64,000 nucleotides of DNA from Anoplolepis gracilipes (taxonomy: Eukaryota; Arthropoda; Insecta; Hymenoptera; Formicidae). This document shows, piece by piece, positions 36,816 through 51,690 of this stretch; position 1 is the first letter of the stretch; the number at the start of each line of letters is the position of its first letter. The notes under the pieces are model-generated. The model ran no database searches. It was not told the DNA's origin and worked only from the letters and a program-made list of their open reading frames with translations. The stretch is taken from the NCBI RefSeq assembly GCF_047496725.1, contig NC_132982.1:4433501-4497500 (forward strand), read 5' to 3'. Position numbers and translations under genes: made by a program.

Positions 36816-39800
36816 CGATTTTTACTACAAATTTTATCTAAAAAAGCACATTTTTATATAATAAATTGTGTGAGATTATCATTAATATTTCTCAGAAATA
36901 CATTTATAGCCAAAGTGTCAAAATCATTAAGCATATTTCTCGAAACTCTACAATCTTTGCTTGAAATTTTGTAATTAACGCATCTTGAGATATTAATTTA
37001 ATCGCACTTTAATATCTTGTCCTGGAAATTTCAAACTTTTAAAAGGGAAGCAATCTCTTGTATCTGCAAATATGTCGGCATTTTTCAACGGGAAAAATTC
37101 GACAGCACCTATTCACGAGAGCTTACAAGCGTGCACACACGTGTGTACTATCGTATACGTCGTATATACACAGCTCATAAGAGAGGAGAGAAGGCGTGTA
37201 GACTACATGTATATACATGTCGACTATATATACACAGGAAAAAGAATACACACCCTCGACTCCCCGAGGACATGTTAACTTCGCACGTGATATTCCCGGC
37301 TTGCTGCCGTCTTTACGACGAGAGCTCTTAGCCCGTCTTCGGTTTCACGGAATCCGCGAGGGCGGGCAACCTCACACACGCGTCCTAAATATCAATATTT
37401 TCGTTAAATCTCTTGTAAACAAAGAACGCTAAGATATAAATTATACAACAAAAGATATCAAAATTATAATTTTATGAGATATATGCTTTCATTAAAGCTT
37501 TTCCAGATTTCAACATTTTCAAAAAAAATACGTCATGTTTAGACACTCGATAGATTGTATAGGAAAGAAATGGACAATGTAAAACCCGATTTGTGTGTAA
37601 ATAATAATTGATAAATAGTATTTATACGCATACGTCGTATCTCGAGCATAAGGTTAAATGATACATAAATATCAAATATTAATGTTCTACATCAAGCAAA
37701 TTAATATAGAAAAGTTATATTTTAGTTATATATATATAGCGTGAAATATCAATATTACTAATTTTATTACTTTTGACAAATGTCAGCTATTCACAATGAA
37801 TCTATAACGATTATAAAATAAATTGGTCTTTGATACACGTTAAAATTGTGATTTATTATTATTCTATACGACTCTATGTCTGTGAATGAAAAAAAAAATT
37901 ACAAACAGTATCAATATACAAATAGACATGACATTTATTAATAATATTAAATCTATGAATACATATATAAATACAGTAAAAATATTCGAGGCACCGAGTG
38001 TACATACATGTATGCATTTTTTATTTTCTTTTTTCTGACATTTACGTTGTTCAAATGACAAAACCTCTGGTATTTCCTTTTCAACCTGAGTTCTAATTCA
38101 AGGGATTCCTGTTACTGTCAGTCCTTAAAAGCGAAAATCTTGTTGCACGCTATACGTATTATTTATTCCCGTATTATCAGCATTACATGTTATCATCAAG
38201 TGTGTTGACAGGTGCAGTTATAAAAATTATTAGCCCATAAAAGTATTTTTAAAATAAATTAGCGTATTTTTAAATTTATAAATGTACATACACGATGCTT
38301 TTAATCTAAAATAAAAATTATGTTTTAAAATAAAAATAAAACTTATCGTTAATAATATATCACAAAATTGTTAATAAAATTAATAAAAAAAACTATTTCT
38401 TGTGAAAATGAATTTTTTTCAAATTGACTGCCTGATTTTCTAGAAAAATCATTTTTAATAATTTCACGATACATGCACGCACGGTTTATTAAATTCCTTT
38501 ACATAGTAAGATAGTAATAATAAATAACTCATTGACGTTTTTCCCGATTGAAACATGCGTGGACGTTAAGGTCAAACGTGAACTCCCACATCGCGAAACT
38601 ACACCTGTTAAATATCTCGCTTGATGATGCCATTTGTCCTCTTCAGAGAACTATCTTCCAAGAATTTCCGTTCCAGATGACAATGTGGTTTTACATTTTA
38701 ATGTCATGTCCGTAAACTTTTGCATCGAGTAAAATGAACGTTTTTACAGCTTCTATCAATTTTTTTTATTCCGAGTCTATAGATTGTCGTACGTAATTTT
38801 TATATATAACAATGCTATTCAAAGTCCATTGTTGTATAAGGTGACATTATAATTCATAAGTACACTGTCATAAATACACAGTCATCACCTTAATATTTTC
38901 TAAAATTTTCTTCCATGGTGTTGACTAACATAATGAAGACTCACGTTGCACTTTATGTTATCCAAATAAAAAAAAAGAAGTTGAAAGCCCATACAGTTTA
39001 ATGACTTGATCCGAATGAAGGAAGACTTTAGAAGAATAGAACCGTTACATTATCGACCAAGGTGAAAGATAGCTATATTATACGTTGGCTCATCGATATT
39101 GTTTAATAGTGCTTATACTTGATGGCACTAGCATCAGATAAACATAATTATGCAATAAAAGATTAACTCCAATAATCAATTAGAAAATATAAATATAAAA
39201 TTCCACTTTTATATTACATTATAAAAATAATTGCTAAATTGCAATTTATCGCATATATATCACACAATAAAATAAATTCTTTTTTATTTTAACTTTGATT
39301 AAACTGCAATTACATTATAGCGTCAAAAATTCCAATAACAGCATTGATGCTGTATTGCGTAACTATGATCAATTGATATCGGTATTGCGGTTTCGCTTGT
39401 GTGAGGTGCGAAAATTGGAATAAACTGTAATAAAGCAGTGCTACGATTCCAGCGCGGTAATTAAATAAATTGTACGGAGCGGACACCATAAATACTGCTA
39501 AAAGTATCCGGAAATTCATTGCGCGAGCCTTTTCCACGCGGTTTTTCCCGATGGTCGACCGACGGTATTACCTGTGGCACGCGAGCACGCAGTAAATAGA
39601 CAGTAAGGCGGAAAACTCGCCGTAATTCAAGCGCCGGCGAGAGAAACGAGACGTCGGTGAGCGGCAACGGTGGCGCAAAACTGCCCGTTAGACGTAAGAC
39701 GAGCTTTCCAGATAAAAAAAAAAAAAAAAAAAAAGAATAGGAGGTGCTTTATTACACCTCGGCCAAGTTTTATGTTCTTTAATCTGTGCGACGTTCTTCT

Positions 39801-40607
39801 CGAGGAGATCGTTTTACTTTGACGCGGAATTTTACGTTCATTTAGAACGAGCAAACTTTAAACGATGCAGTTAAGCGTTGCCAAAAGATTTAGACGCATA
39901 TGAATTCATGACAGTTATGATTTTCATCAAAGAGCGAGAAAGAAGACATGGTATTAATAATAAATATCCATATAGTGATTAATTCCTCTTTATCTTCATC
40001 TTTTTCCCTTTTCCTTTTTTAATTTTATTCATAATAATTAAGATTTTTACGAAAGAGCGAAAGAGAGAGAGAGAAAAATGAGACATCAGCATATCTATAT
40101 GTAATAATGATACTTATATGAATGACAATAATCTCTCTTCATTTTCATTCTTCTTTCTCGTCCTTCTTTTCTCTCGATTTTATTTATATTCATATTTTAG
40201 ATAACGTCATCTTATTCGGGTTTATTTAGCATCGCAGGAAAATTTTTATGCTCCAAATGCTTTATAACGCGCGACTTATGAGCTGCCCTCGGGTACTTGG
40301 AGTTATTATCCGTGGCGATCCGGCTGTCATAAACCGGGCCTGATCGATCGCGCGCACGCACGCCGGGAAGGTGATGGTGGTATAAAACATTTGACTTGGG
40401 TTATAACCGGCCTGCCTTCAAGCACAGCGCCGTCGCCCATTAAATGCATTTCAACTGCAGCACGTGCAACTCGCGCGCACGACTCGACGTAACAATTCCA
40501 ATCTGAATATAAGCGCGTTTCCCTCGAGTCTCTTACAGAGATTAAAATCGATCCGTAAATGGGCGCCCTTAGCACCACTGTCGCGAGAACCATCGTCTGA
40601 TTAAAAA

Positions 40608-40639
<32 letters not shown>

Positions 40640-41058
40640 AAGAAATTGTCCGTCCTCTCCTTGTCCCGTGAGTGTCACGTACGTAGCGGCTCGCACGACG
40701 GTTTTTTTAGTCGATTTAATCGAGCAAAATGAAATTCTGCAAGATAAAAGATAATGGCAAAAAATCTTGAAATGTGAAGAAAAGGAAAACGAGACGCGTT
40801 ATCTCTAGGATGCCAGGTGGTTCTTTAGTACATACGTAAAGGGTGCCCCAGTAATGAATTGATTATCGCGCTAACGCGAAAACTTTTTCCCTTATTATCG
40901 CACCTAAGTAAGATCAGAAATATTTCATCGGAGGGTGTGTTTTAATATTAAAAAACGTACTTTCAAATTAATACAAGTAATCTCACTCACGTGGAATCCA
41001 AAGATACGTCACTAGGAATTTAATATAGATTTATATTATAACACAGTAACATATTCTT
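33340..41058. other. gene-poor stretch
   Basis: No supported gene. It contains (CT)n near 34,133, (GA)n near 35,658, (TA)n near 36,785, an A run near 39,715 and AAAAAG units near 40,601. CpG-richer patches at 35,440-35,620, 36,000-36,130 and 40,260-40,600 may be regulatory. Open frames are short and domain-free. Confidence 0.4.
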
Positions 41059-41628
41059 TTAATTAAAAGACATATCTTTATTCCCATCATGTTTTCTGTG
41101 CGTTACTTTTCTTTTCGTCAAATTTTCCATGTCGAATTTTCCGCAGTCTCCGCAGCGAAACTGTTTTCCGTCTGAGAAATTGCAGCCAGTAGAGCAACGC
41201 AAATCGACGAACGGTGTGACGCGGGCAAAATTTCTGCGGCAAAAGCTCGAGGCAAGAAAGCTCGAAGCATCGACCGCACTTCCGCAAGCATTTGATGCTT
41301 GAAAACAGGCGCCACGGCGTCTAGACGCCCCGTCGACGAAATAGCTCGCAACCAACGGGTTATTCCACCCCGACCCGGCGTATCCCACTTTTGCGGAGAA
41401 ACAAACCCTCTTTCGCGGAGATATTCGAATATTCATTGAGCCAGAAAAAAATAACAAGCGACCGAGTCTCGCGACACGTCGAAGAGTACGGCGTGAAATC
41501 AAACCGTAAAGCCGTGCAATCACAAACAATAGACCACCCGAGCCTTTGTTTAACCAACAATCTCGCATATTTGCGAAAATATTATATTTGCGGTCTTCAT
41601 ACACGTAACAATGAAAATAATTTGCCAC
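41059..41628 (-). other. 189-codon open frame, doubtful coding
   Basis: The longest uninterrupted frame outside the three recognised genes. The C-terminal part contains FRCGDCGKF and ends near THRKH, which superficially recalls a C2H2 finger. The spacing (C-x2-C, 14 residues, H-x2-H) is not canonical and only one unit is present. Two further minus frames and one plus frame are also open here, as expected from a GC-richer patch. I list it as a weak candidate exon or fossil. Confidence 0.15.
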
Positions 41629-44600
41629 GGGAATTATGCACGGTAATTAGTAAGGACTCTTTCTCTCATTCTCGTGATTGAAACGTGGGAAGAAAACCGT
41701 GAACACGCGATTAATGACGGATCCAAATTTTTTTAAGATCCTCGACGTGAAAAATAATTTCAAAAAAAGATGCTCTAAGGTAAAGAAATCAAATAAATTG
41801 CTACACAATTAACATATCAAATTAGACAGATTTATTGCGTATCGAATTTGATAAAGTAAAATTGCAAGCAATTTATTTGTGAAAGTCAAATTATACGATG
41901 ATACGCTCATAGAAATGATGCGATTGAGACTGATAACGCACGAATATTGATAAGATAATTAAATACTGCAGATCTGATTAATCATCACGATTGATCAAAC
42001 ATAATTTGCATACAATTGGTTCCACGAATAAAATAAATTGCTCTGTCTGATATGCAAATCTGTTATTATTGCCTATTTTCAAAAGTACATACATATATAG
42101 TTCTCTAAATTTCTCAAGTCTTTTTTCAGATTTACGCGTGTATTTATTCAAAGCCACCAAATGTTTAAAAAATTTAAAAATATAATTAAAATTATTTTAG
42201 TAAATTAATTTAATTGTCTAATTATATGATGCGAGTAATTACATGTTGTACACTCGGTAGATAATCCAGCATTGACTAGCTTCTAACAATAATCTTGCGA
42301 AGTTTGCTTTTCACTCACGAATTCTTTCCGTTCTCAATGTGCTAAGAATCTCAGGAAGTAAATTTTCTCTTTCTCTGTTTCTCGCTATCATCTCATCAAT
42401 CATCTAATATAGGAGAGTAATTTCCGCTTCTTGCATTGTCGAAAGCGGGCCAGAAGGTTAACATGATCGCTGATGAGTACCTGACTATCGTAATTCGGTC
42501 GAGTGTAGAATGTAGATTAATTAATAACTTTCCGTCGTATAACGGTTTAGAAACTTAAACCAATATAGTTTTTCAATTAAAACAGATCGAACATTCGATA
42601 TATCCGTTAATACGCTTATATTTTTCCCGGACGCTCATATTAAGATTTTTCGTAAAATTAATTAGGTAAAAATATAGTCGAACGCTTATTTCGCAATAAA
42701 TTTTAAAATATATTCATAGCTCGGTAATTAACACAAGTATTTAAATGAAAAAGTGCTACCTGAGATGGCTCAAGAGTGCTTTAAATTTTTACATGTAAAT
42801 CTTTCGAATCTTTAAGTCGAAGAAAGTATGTAACAGATTTATGAGCGCCATCACATTTTTATATCCCTCCAACGATCGTGTCGTTTGTACATCACCTCTA
42901 GGCAACATCAATATTTAAACATTGTAAGAAAACATTTAAAAAAATATCTCCTTCAGACATCGTTTAAATACTTTTTATATACTGCATTTTAGCCATGTGA
43001 TTTGCATGAATAGAATGATCATACTTTAGAAAAAAAAGTTTGGAGAGTGAAAAATATCTTATTCGTTATAATTAATGAAAAAATTCTTTTTCTGTATTTT
43101 ACACTTAACAAGCACGGAAAGTAAAATTTAAACAACGTTAAAAATATCTAAGAGATGCTTTTGCAACTTATTTGCAACATCCCGTTTGGATGTTTGTTTT
43201 CTCTGAATAATAATATGTTGTACTTTATGCGCGCGCATCTCCAGTATAATATTTTGTGAAAAATAAATTAGCAGAGCGAGTATTATACGCTATACATAAC
43301 GTAGCGCGCCTTACGGCATTAATCCTGCGTGGAAGAAGCCACTTACTCGCAACAAGGCGTGAAATATATCTTCCAGGACGTCAGGCTGCAATTTCGTCGC
43401 CGAGAGAGAGAGAGAGAGAGAGACGCGCGACGCCTACACAACGAAAACTGCTTTCTCGCACCGATCTCGCGCACACAGATTCCACCCTCGTATCCGCTGA
43501 ATTACAACGAACGCGGAATAATGAAGTTCACGTAATACTGTAACAAGCGTGCGACGAGAGTAATCGACGCGGGCATGTAACTATGGGATCACGTAACCGA
43601 CCAATTATCCGAATGATCTAGACCTGATTACGGCAAAGGGACTACACCGGTTGCGCAACATCTGCTATGACTGCACAATGTCGTTCGGACTGATTGATTA
43701 AAACCGTAAGATAATTAGCAATTAGCTGAGCCGCGTCCGCCGCTGGCGCGGCCCACTTTCCATAACGAACATGCCAAGAGTTAAAATGTCAGAGGGTGAG
43801 GCACGTGCGCACGTCGATAACCCTAATAAAGTCGTTACCACGCTACCGTCTTTCACGGATGAAGCTCCCGATAAAGAATATGGACCGAAATCAATCTTGA
43901 TGAGCGCGAAATAAACATCAACGTGTTGCAGTAAACAACAATATTGATCAATTTTATCACAGGATTTCCCGAACTTTATGAGTTCTACTATCTATGACTT
44001 TTATTATTCGATTAAAAACAATTTTTCACAAAAATATCGAGAATCCATAACTTTTAGATTATAAACAATTGGACGTAATAGTTTTCAGATTATAAACAAT
44101 GGAGCGAAATAGAAAGCTTTTCTTTAGAAGAATAAGATATAAATACTTTTAATCTTTCAATTAATATTTGTTGTGTAATAGTTTGTAAATCGGAAATTAT
44201 ATGAAAATTACTTTTTGGCAAAAACATTTGTATAATAATTTTTAAAAAAATCGATAATACTAATAAATTAAATAATTTTAAAAAGATAATTTATTTTCAA
44301 TTATAAATTTTTCGTAAATTTTAATAATTAAATTTTTTAACTCTTGTTGGATATGAAATGTTTTTATCAATTTAATCTTACCTTTATTTTATGATGCATC
44401 TAATAACCCTTTCTTAATCTCTCAGCGATAAAAGCAATGAAATATTTGAAGGATCCAAGTGCCGTCGAATGGTCCAATGAAAAAAACACTGTAACAAATT
44501 GAAAACATGGACATTGATAATAGCTACTATATTACATGATATTTTTTTTAAATAACTAATATTAGTTATAAAATTCAACATGAAATGTGCTATCTGCAAT

Positions 44601-45701
44601 ATTTGAGTATAATTGTTTACGAAAAGATCAAAAGGGAAATGAAAAATGTTTGCGATTTTAATGCATACCTTTAAAATCAAACGTACAATAATTAATGATG
44701 TATGCGTGTGTATGTATTTATTTCTATTGCCCATTAAAAGAAAAACTTTTATTAAAACAAACACTATTTTGTTAATAAAAATAATTTTACAGAAAGAAAA
44801 TACAAAATAATTTAGAGAAATATATATGCATTACGAAAAATTTGAAATATTAAAGCGCGATGTTTATTTTTTACTAAAAAGATGTATTGATTATTATTAT
44901 TATTTATTATGAATTACATTAAATACAAGAAAGATATTTGCACATTCATATTATATTACAGTTATAAAAGCAAACAAGAACCATTGAATAGAAATTTTAT
45001 AATATAAACTATTTTAAATAAAAATAATTCAACATAAAAAATATACAAAAAAAATTAATTATTGGCTTGTTATTTCGGAACAAATCCAAACAACAACGAC
45101 AGGACAATACGAGACTTTGTATACTAATGCTATACCACGTGTTGTAGTTGGCTACCTATCTTTGGCTGAGGAAGAGCTAGACAAAAGTTAAACCTAGTAT
45201 TTACTGCTGTGATCCCTTTATAGAAAGTAAAAGATATACTATGTGAAAAGTACTATAAATGCATTATAAATGAGAGAAGTACTATAAATACATTATAACA
45301 TGTGCACCAGTACCCAAAGAACGTATTGATTTTGTCAGCGTTGCTTAAATATTAATTAAATTTTTATTATGTTTCTCCATATACATGAGCTATTTACATG
45401 CAGATTTTTTATGAATATGCATACAGTATTATATAAATTTTGGATTTATCTTATTTTACAATTGTTATTTTAAACGTGCTTGTATAACAAAGTTCTCCGA
45501 TACTAAATCAATATACATGAACAAAAAAAACTTTATCGAAACTGTTACTTTTAATTTTTTTGTTATATGAGATGTATGTTTCATGTAAATATCTGCTGCT
45601 CATTCCGCAAACATTCTGAAAATTTTTCGTATAACATAACTTGAAAAAATGTTCCCTGAAATTTAAATTTTGTCATGTCATATATAAAATATATCCACAT
45701 A

Positions 45702-45753
<52 letters not shown>

Positions 45754-46556
45754 TTCCTCACATTTAAATATTCAAATCTTATTCATATTATACCATAAAG
45801 TTATTTTACTAAAAATTATCACCAAATAATTTAGAAAGTTATTGAAACACATTACACGCGGCCGTAATGTAATTAATAGCTGTTAGAAATTTTATTAAAA
45901 TTATAATAATGTATTGCTTTAATCATGATTGTACAACGTTACATTTGTAAAAGTGTAAAGTGTAGGTATGTGCTTGGTAATATACTGTGAGTTGTAATCA
46001 TCAAGAATCCCTGTTTAGTCATATGTCGTGCACCAATTTGCGTCACGGTAATTGTCCGCGAAATTTAATCGCGTTATTGGGAGAAATTTTCCCATTGACA
46101 GTTGCAATGCATGACGGTTCTCCAATTAAATATCCTGACTGGCAGCAGTAAATTTACCCAACTGTGGTTTATGCAAATGTAATTTCGATTGAAAATATCG
46201 GAACTCACTCAAATGGTGTAAAATGTAAACACTACAAATTCTCCAAAAACCCAGCGACTTTCAGTCTTCTTCTTTTTATTAAAAATTGTTAATAGAGATA
46301 TTAAAAATATGTTACTATTACTATTTTTTAGTATATTTTTAATAACTATCGCTTTTATGTTTCTATTTAATGATAAAGCTTTTTTATTTTATTTTATTTT
46401 ATTTGCAAACATTCATGTATAAATTAAAATTAAAAATATTAAAGAAGAACTACTCTTAATTTTTTAGATATTCTAAATAATAAAAGGTTATAAACATATA
46501 AAATGAGATTTTCATCCTTATCATTGAGGTCAAATTATTAGTGCATATATATGATA
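41629..46556. other. gene-poor stretch
   Basis: No supported gene. It contains (GA)n near 43,401, a CpG patch at 43,260-43,920, very AT-rich DNA at 44,000-45,050, near-tandem AGTACTATAAATRCATTATA copies at about 45,250-45,300, and (TA)n at 45,708-45,747. A short coding-like frame near 45,102-45,191 is listed separately. Confidence 0.4.
45102..45191 (+). other. candidate terminal coding exon (unassigned)
   Basis: After an acceptor-like AACAACGACAG one frame is open to a TAA at about 45,191. It reads QYETLYTNAIPR followed by VVVGYLSLAEEELDKS. Codon use is balanced in an otherwise very AT-rich area. No family recognised, no poly(A) signal clearly assigned and no upstream exon found. Confidence 0.18.
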
Positions 46557-46666
46557 ATATATAATACATAATATATCATGAAATATATTGAAAAAATCTT
46601 TAGTCACAAATTCTGGAAATTTACGATATAAAATATTTTATCATTTTTTATTTATAAGATTTAGAA

Positions 46667-46722
<56 letters not shown>

Positions 46723-46864
46723 TGACATTAGTGTAAATTTTAAGTATATTATTTTTAAATATTATAAATAAAAAATAATAAAGTATATATTTTATATTGC
46801 AAATTTCCAGAATTTGTGACTAAAGATTCTTTCGATATGTTTCATTATATATTATGTATTATAT
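46557..46864. repeat. foldback MITE-like inverted repeat with (TA)n centre
   Basis: The left arm (46557-about 46671) and right arm (about 46743-46864) pair over 80 bp or more, sharing CTTTAGTCACAAATTCTGGA. The centre is a (TA)n tract (about 46,672-46,719). Size and AT-rich ends fit a non-autonomous DNA element. Confidence 0.7.
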
Positions 46865-49306
46865 ATATATATATTTTTTTTTTCTATTAATGTTTCTATT
46901 GTATCAGTATCTACTGACAATTTTTCAAAGTAAAATGTTATTTCGCGCTCATGTTACCCTTAATAATCGTAGAACTATATCTCTAAAAGTAAGCAATAAA
47001 CCTGCAATATGGTTTCACGAAAAAGAAATAGTCACCCGTCTGCTACGTCACTGGACAGAATATTGATCGAGAGGGTACACAGAGGCCCTTATACAGGGAG
47101 TGAATCGTGAACCAACCCTTACGTAGGCTCTCTCGCATACTCTCGCATTATGCCTCGGATGGTACTTGCGACGAAATCAGAACCATTAGGATGGAATGTT
47201 AATGTTTTTACGCTTCTTGTTACATCGCTGACGCCTATATAGTCATCTGCTTGCGAAATATAATCAGTTACTACTACATGTCGTATCATACATATAATGT
47301 TGAATAAATCGCGTAATACTAATTGCAAGTAAAATAAATTCTTTAAAATATAGAAATAAAATATTTTTATTAGTCGCGTGGTTTTGGAAGAAAAGATTTT
47401 GAACATGAAAGTATATAGTTAATTATATCTATTTTAATATCTGTGCGTGCGTTTATTATCTAGAAAGACATTTATTATACCCACAAATTTATTAACACGA
47501 TAATACATATTTATTGCAATTCCAGTCACATCGTTGTTAATTTTCATCAATCTCTCGAAAATGATAAAACAGAACAATTGCAAATATTCCAAAATAACAT
47601 TTGGATCTTGTAATGCTTTTTAACTGCAGACAATTATTAGAGAATAATTGTATTTTAATCAACATATGAGTATCAGTGTATAATTAAACAGCCAGATATT
47701 AAATTCATACATGTATTCAAAATTATGTTTCTTAAAGATTATATAAGTAATAAAATAAGAGAATATTATATATTCCTAATTTCTATATTCTTCGTTTAAC
47801 TGTATAATTATATTAAACATCTATTTCATTTTTTATAATTTATTTTAATATTAACATATTTAACATATTTAATATATTAATATTTTATTTTATTAAGCGT
47901 CAGACGTTTCAATTGTTCGTTGTAATCTGCTTTTATCGTTCTCTGTAGTCTGCCCTCTTCCCCTATCTCTGCCACATAAATTAAGCCTAATTGAAAATTA
48001 AGATGTTAACCGAACGTTGAAACGGATATCTGTTTGCCAGTCAGAGTTTGTCAATTTCAACCTTTTAAGGTGACCCGTCCTTTTCATTCGGTAGCAATCG
48101 GTTTTGCTTCTTTTGAGAATGATTACGAGCACCTGTACTACTACCGGGATTCTCTCTCTTTTGACAAGAGACAAAGGAGCGCAAAGAGAATAGAAACCGT
48201 CACCTTGATGCTCGTGGTGAACCACGATAATTGGATCAACCCACCCCTATGAGTCGCGACTGAAATTAAGTAACCTCCGGCGTATTCCTGGCGATGGGTT
48301 GACGATTTCGTCGGGAACACTCCGAAAAAACTCAAAAAATGTTAGTGCACGGAAATGAAGCAGTCGAGAATACAACGAGTGTAACAGAATTAACACGTTT
48401 TACTCGAGTATGAAAATAGCAGTGTATAGAATAACAAATCGTCTAAAATAAAATGTCATTTTCTATATCAAATAATACTGTATCACACAATTTGTGTATC
48501 AATATGTTATAATACTTTTACGCAAGATGAGAAGCGTTAAATTATGTATTAAAAAAATCGTACATGATTTTATTAAGAAAAACAACATCCGCGGAAACAA
48601 TAGTGAATCGCAAAAGGAATAAAGCTCGTTAAACCGTGCTAAAATTTTTCTCTGTCATTTTCTTTCATCTTCACTTTAGAAAGAAAAGAGTTATAGCCCG
48701 TCTCAGTTTCTAGAATCGCCCAGTATAAGCTAACGGCATGTCGTATACCAGTGCGAAAATATTTTTTCCAGTAATATAAATATTACATCTCGTTATACGT
48801 TGGCGTTACGCGAACTCGGCTAAGAAAGGACTTAAGCTGTCAGAATGGCAAGGCCATAAAGAAAGCAAGCGGAAAAAACTTTTCCGGTACGACGAAAGCG
48901 TTTGTGAACCACGACTTCTGGCGTGGCAAAGCCACCCAAGAAAGGCAATTTGTACAGTGTTGCTTAAGTTTCATATATTACTCATAATGTCATCACTTTC
49001 AAAGAGTAACAACTAATTATACAATAAGTATAAAGTCATAAGATATCAGATACAGCTATTTATTTGCAGGCTATTGCATATAACTTTTTATATAAAGATG
49101 CAGCTATTTATTTACGGGCTATAGCTTTTTATGTCTGGTTTTTAATCAATTTTTAAAATTGATCGTTTTTTAACGAAAACCGATGGTTCCAAAGTTACAA
49201 ATGATTGAAATTGATTGAGCTTTTCGGAAACCAAGCTTTAGAAAAGTGTAAAAGAATAATAATCTTTTTCTCATTTAATTTCAAATAATCTTTATTCTAA
49301 AACACA

Positions 49307-49329
49307 GAGATAGAGATAGAGATAGAGAT

Positions 49330-49375
<46 letters not shown>
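49307..49375. repeat. (GATA-GA)n to (GA)n microsatellite
   Basis: AGAGAT/GATAGA units pass into a long GA run with one interruption. Confidence 0.9.
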
Positions 49376-49376
<1 letters not shown>

Positions 49377-50491
49377 TATATAATTTATAGATTATAATTA
49401 CAAAATGTTAAATATAGAACACTTATGCAATTTGCCGGGGAATAAAATTTACGGACAATAAAAAATTACAATCGTATTAAGGATAGAAAGCTTAAACATT
49501 TTTTTCGCAGAGATAACATTGGAGTAAAATCTCTTCGATGCCTAGCAACAACAAAATATCCGAGGTTATTACTCGCTTACGCGAATAGACAGATCCCTGA
49601 GGGTGAAAAGTAGTTTCAAAGCGTCTAGTCTAACAATGGAACGCATGAAAAGAGGGAGAAAAACGACGGGTATGAAAAGTATTCCGGAAAATAAAGGGTA
49701 GATACGGTGGAAAAAGCACACGGAAGACCCGAAGAATTCAATGCCAAGGTTGGTATATGTTCAAAGTTAAATCGATATTCAATATTCAATATATGAACCA
49801 ACACTGAAAAGTTTTTGCACAAAGAATTTATCATTTTATATTTTATAGATAATATTTTTAATAAATATATTTTATAAATAATATTTTCATACACAAGCTG
49901 ATATATCTCTCTCTCCAGGAGATAATCGGTTAAATCTAACTTATGTGATTGTATACGCGATCATAAGTTTTTCTGATATAATTTGCTAAAAAATCATGAA
50001 AAATTTATTTAAAAAACGAACTCTACATTTTTTTTAATAGAAATGGTTTGATTTAAATACCTATATTTTATTTAGTCTTCTAAACACACAATTATATAAT
50101 AATATATAATTCCAAAAAAACACATAACTCAAATTAATCTTCATGAAATCATAATTATAACAAAAATATATAATTAAATATCTTTCTCACTTTCACATCT
50201 CAAATATTTGTGTGAGATTGAAATTATTAAGATTATTACTAGAGAAATATAAAAAAATATAATGTATGGTTAATACACGATACATGTTATAACTTTCTAT
50301 TTTAATTCTTTGAAATTTTGTGCGTATGTACATTCCTAATAAAGAATTATTTTAATTTATTTTTTATATGAGTTATCAATACAATTCATACGCGAATCCA
50401 AAATACAATCGAGAGAGAGCAATACATTTTATTTGATTCTCGTTTTCCAACTCGTTTCGTATAGTGAACATTTCGTTTATCCTTCGTCAAA

Positions 50492-50494
50492 CAT

Positions 50495-50555
<61 letters not shown>
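50492..50555. repeat. compound (AC)n-(AT)n microsatellite
   Basis: (AC)n with one interruption followed directly by (AT)n. Confidence 0.9.
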
Positions 50556-50560
<5 letters not shown>

Positions 50561-50670
50561 TTCCGGATTATATATCCTCTCTACGGAATACATGTTTTGC
50601 TGTTATTTGTATTTTGTCTATACCTTTGATTATGATCTATCCAATTGAAAAAAAAATTGTGTGCATTGTT

Positions 50671-51690
50671 CAGGGTGTCTATTCAAATCTTGTAAAAAAT
50701 TGCCTGAAAATTTCCCTGATTTTGTAGGTATTTTATCAGATAAGTAAAGAGAATATTTTCAAGGTTTTTTAATACAACTTTCTCTACAAACATTTTTTTA
50801 TTACATTTTCTAATGTTCTTCATTTATAGGAAGGAAAAACACAGACTCTTAAGTTTCAACTGCTAGATTTATGAATGTAGTAAAAAAACTGAATAACTTA
50901 AATAAGATAAGCAATTTCATGGCAATACATCAATACATAGCGTATTAATTTGATCAATAAAATTGTTGAATTAATAAAATAAATTTCAACTACGGTGATG
51001 TTGATTCAACATTATTTTTTTCACTGTAACAAACAATAGAATAAATACATAATTTATCATCTTTAGTATGTACAGAAATCATTAATGTTTTACATGAATT
51101 TATGTACATATCGGAATATATATACATATTTTCTATATATGAATATACAAAATATATAAATATATTAATATTAGTATTATATAAATTCATGTGTAAAGGC
51201 ATGACGTCTTTTCTGTACATATACACAATTAATTTATTATAGACGAGCAGAAATATGAACGTTTCATCTCGGTACTTATATATCCGGCATTTCAGATTTA
51301 ATTTGTTTAATTAATATTCCAATTTTTACATATAGAATTTTTTGTAGGACTATTGTAGAATTCAAACGCTTAAAATTTACTAAGAAATGTTAAAAAAATT
51401 ATCAGCGGTCAAAATAAACAGCATGAACTTGGCATTTCGGTTTGTCCCAAAATATTTTTTTTTTGTTTCAAAATTATTTGTTTAATCTATCAAGAGCTAT
51501 AGAACTATTAAAAATAAAACCAGAACTCTCAATAATTAATGAATTTTCAAAGTGAGATGCCAGTTTCACATCTACCACTAATTATTTATAATATAAAATC
51601 AAAATTATGAAAAAGAGAATTTTCCATAAATTCCCTAAATTCTAATAAAATTTTAGAACATTTCCCTAATTATCCCAGATAAATATTTTA
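50671..51690 (+). mobile_element. probable hAT-type non-autonomous relic
   Basis: Begins CAGGGTGTCTATTCAAATC and continues with TTCCCTGATTTT-type units. At the far side, around 51,620-51,680, matching TTCCCTAAATT and TTCCCTAATTATCCCAG units occur. A CAGGGTGTCTA start with repeated TTCCCTGA inside is a pattern I associate with hAT-like elements in insects. The expected GACACCCTG right end and an 8-bp target duplication were not found, so the right boundary is a guess. Confidence 0.35.

Noticed and set aside
41118..41330. A C2H2 zinc-finger-like string in the 189-codon minus frame.
   Set aside because: There is only one unit, the spacing is not canonical, and neighbouring frames are equally open.
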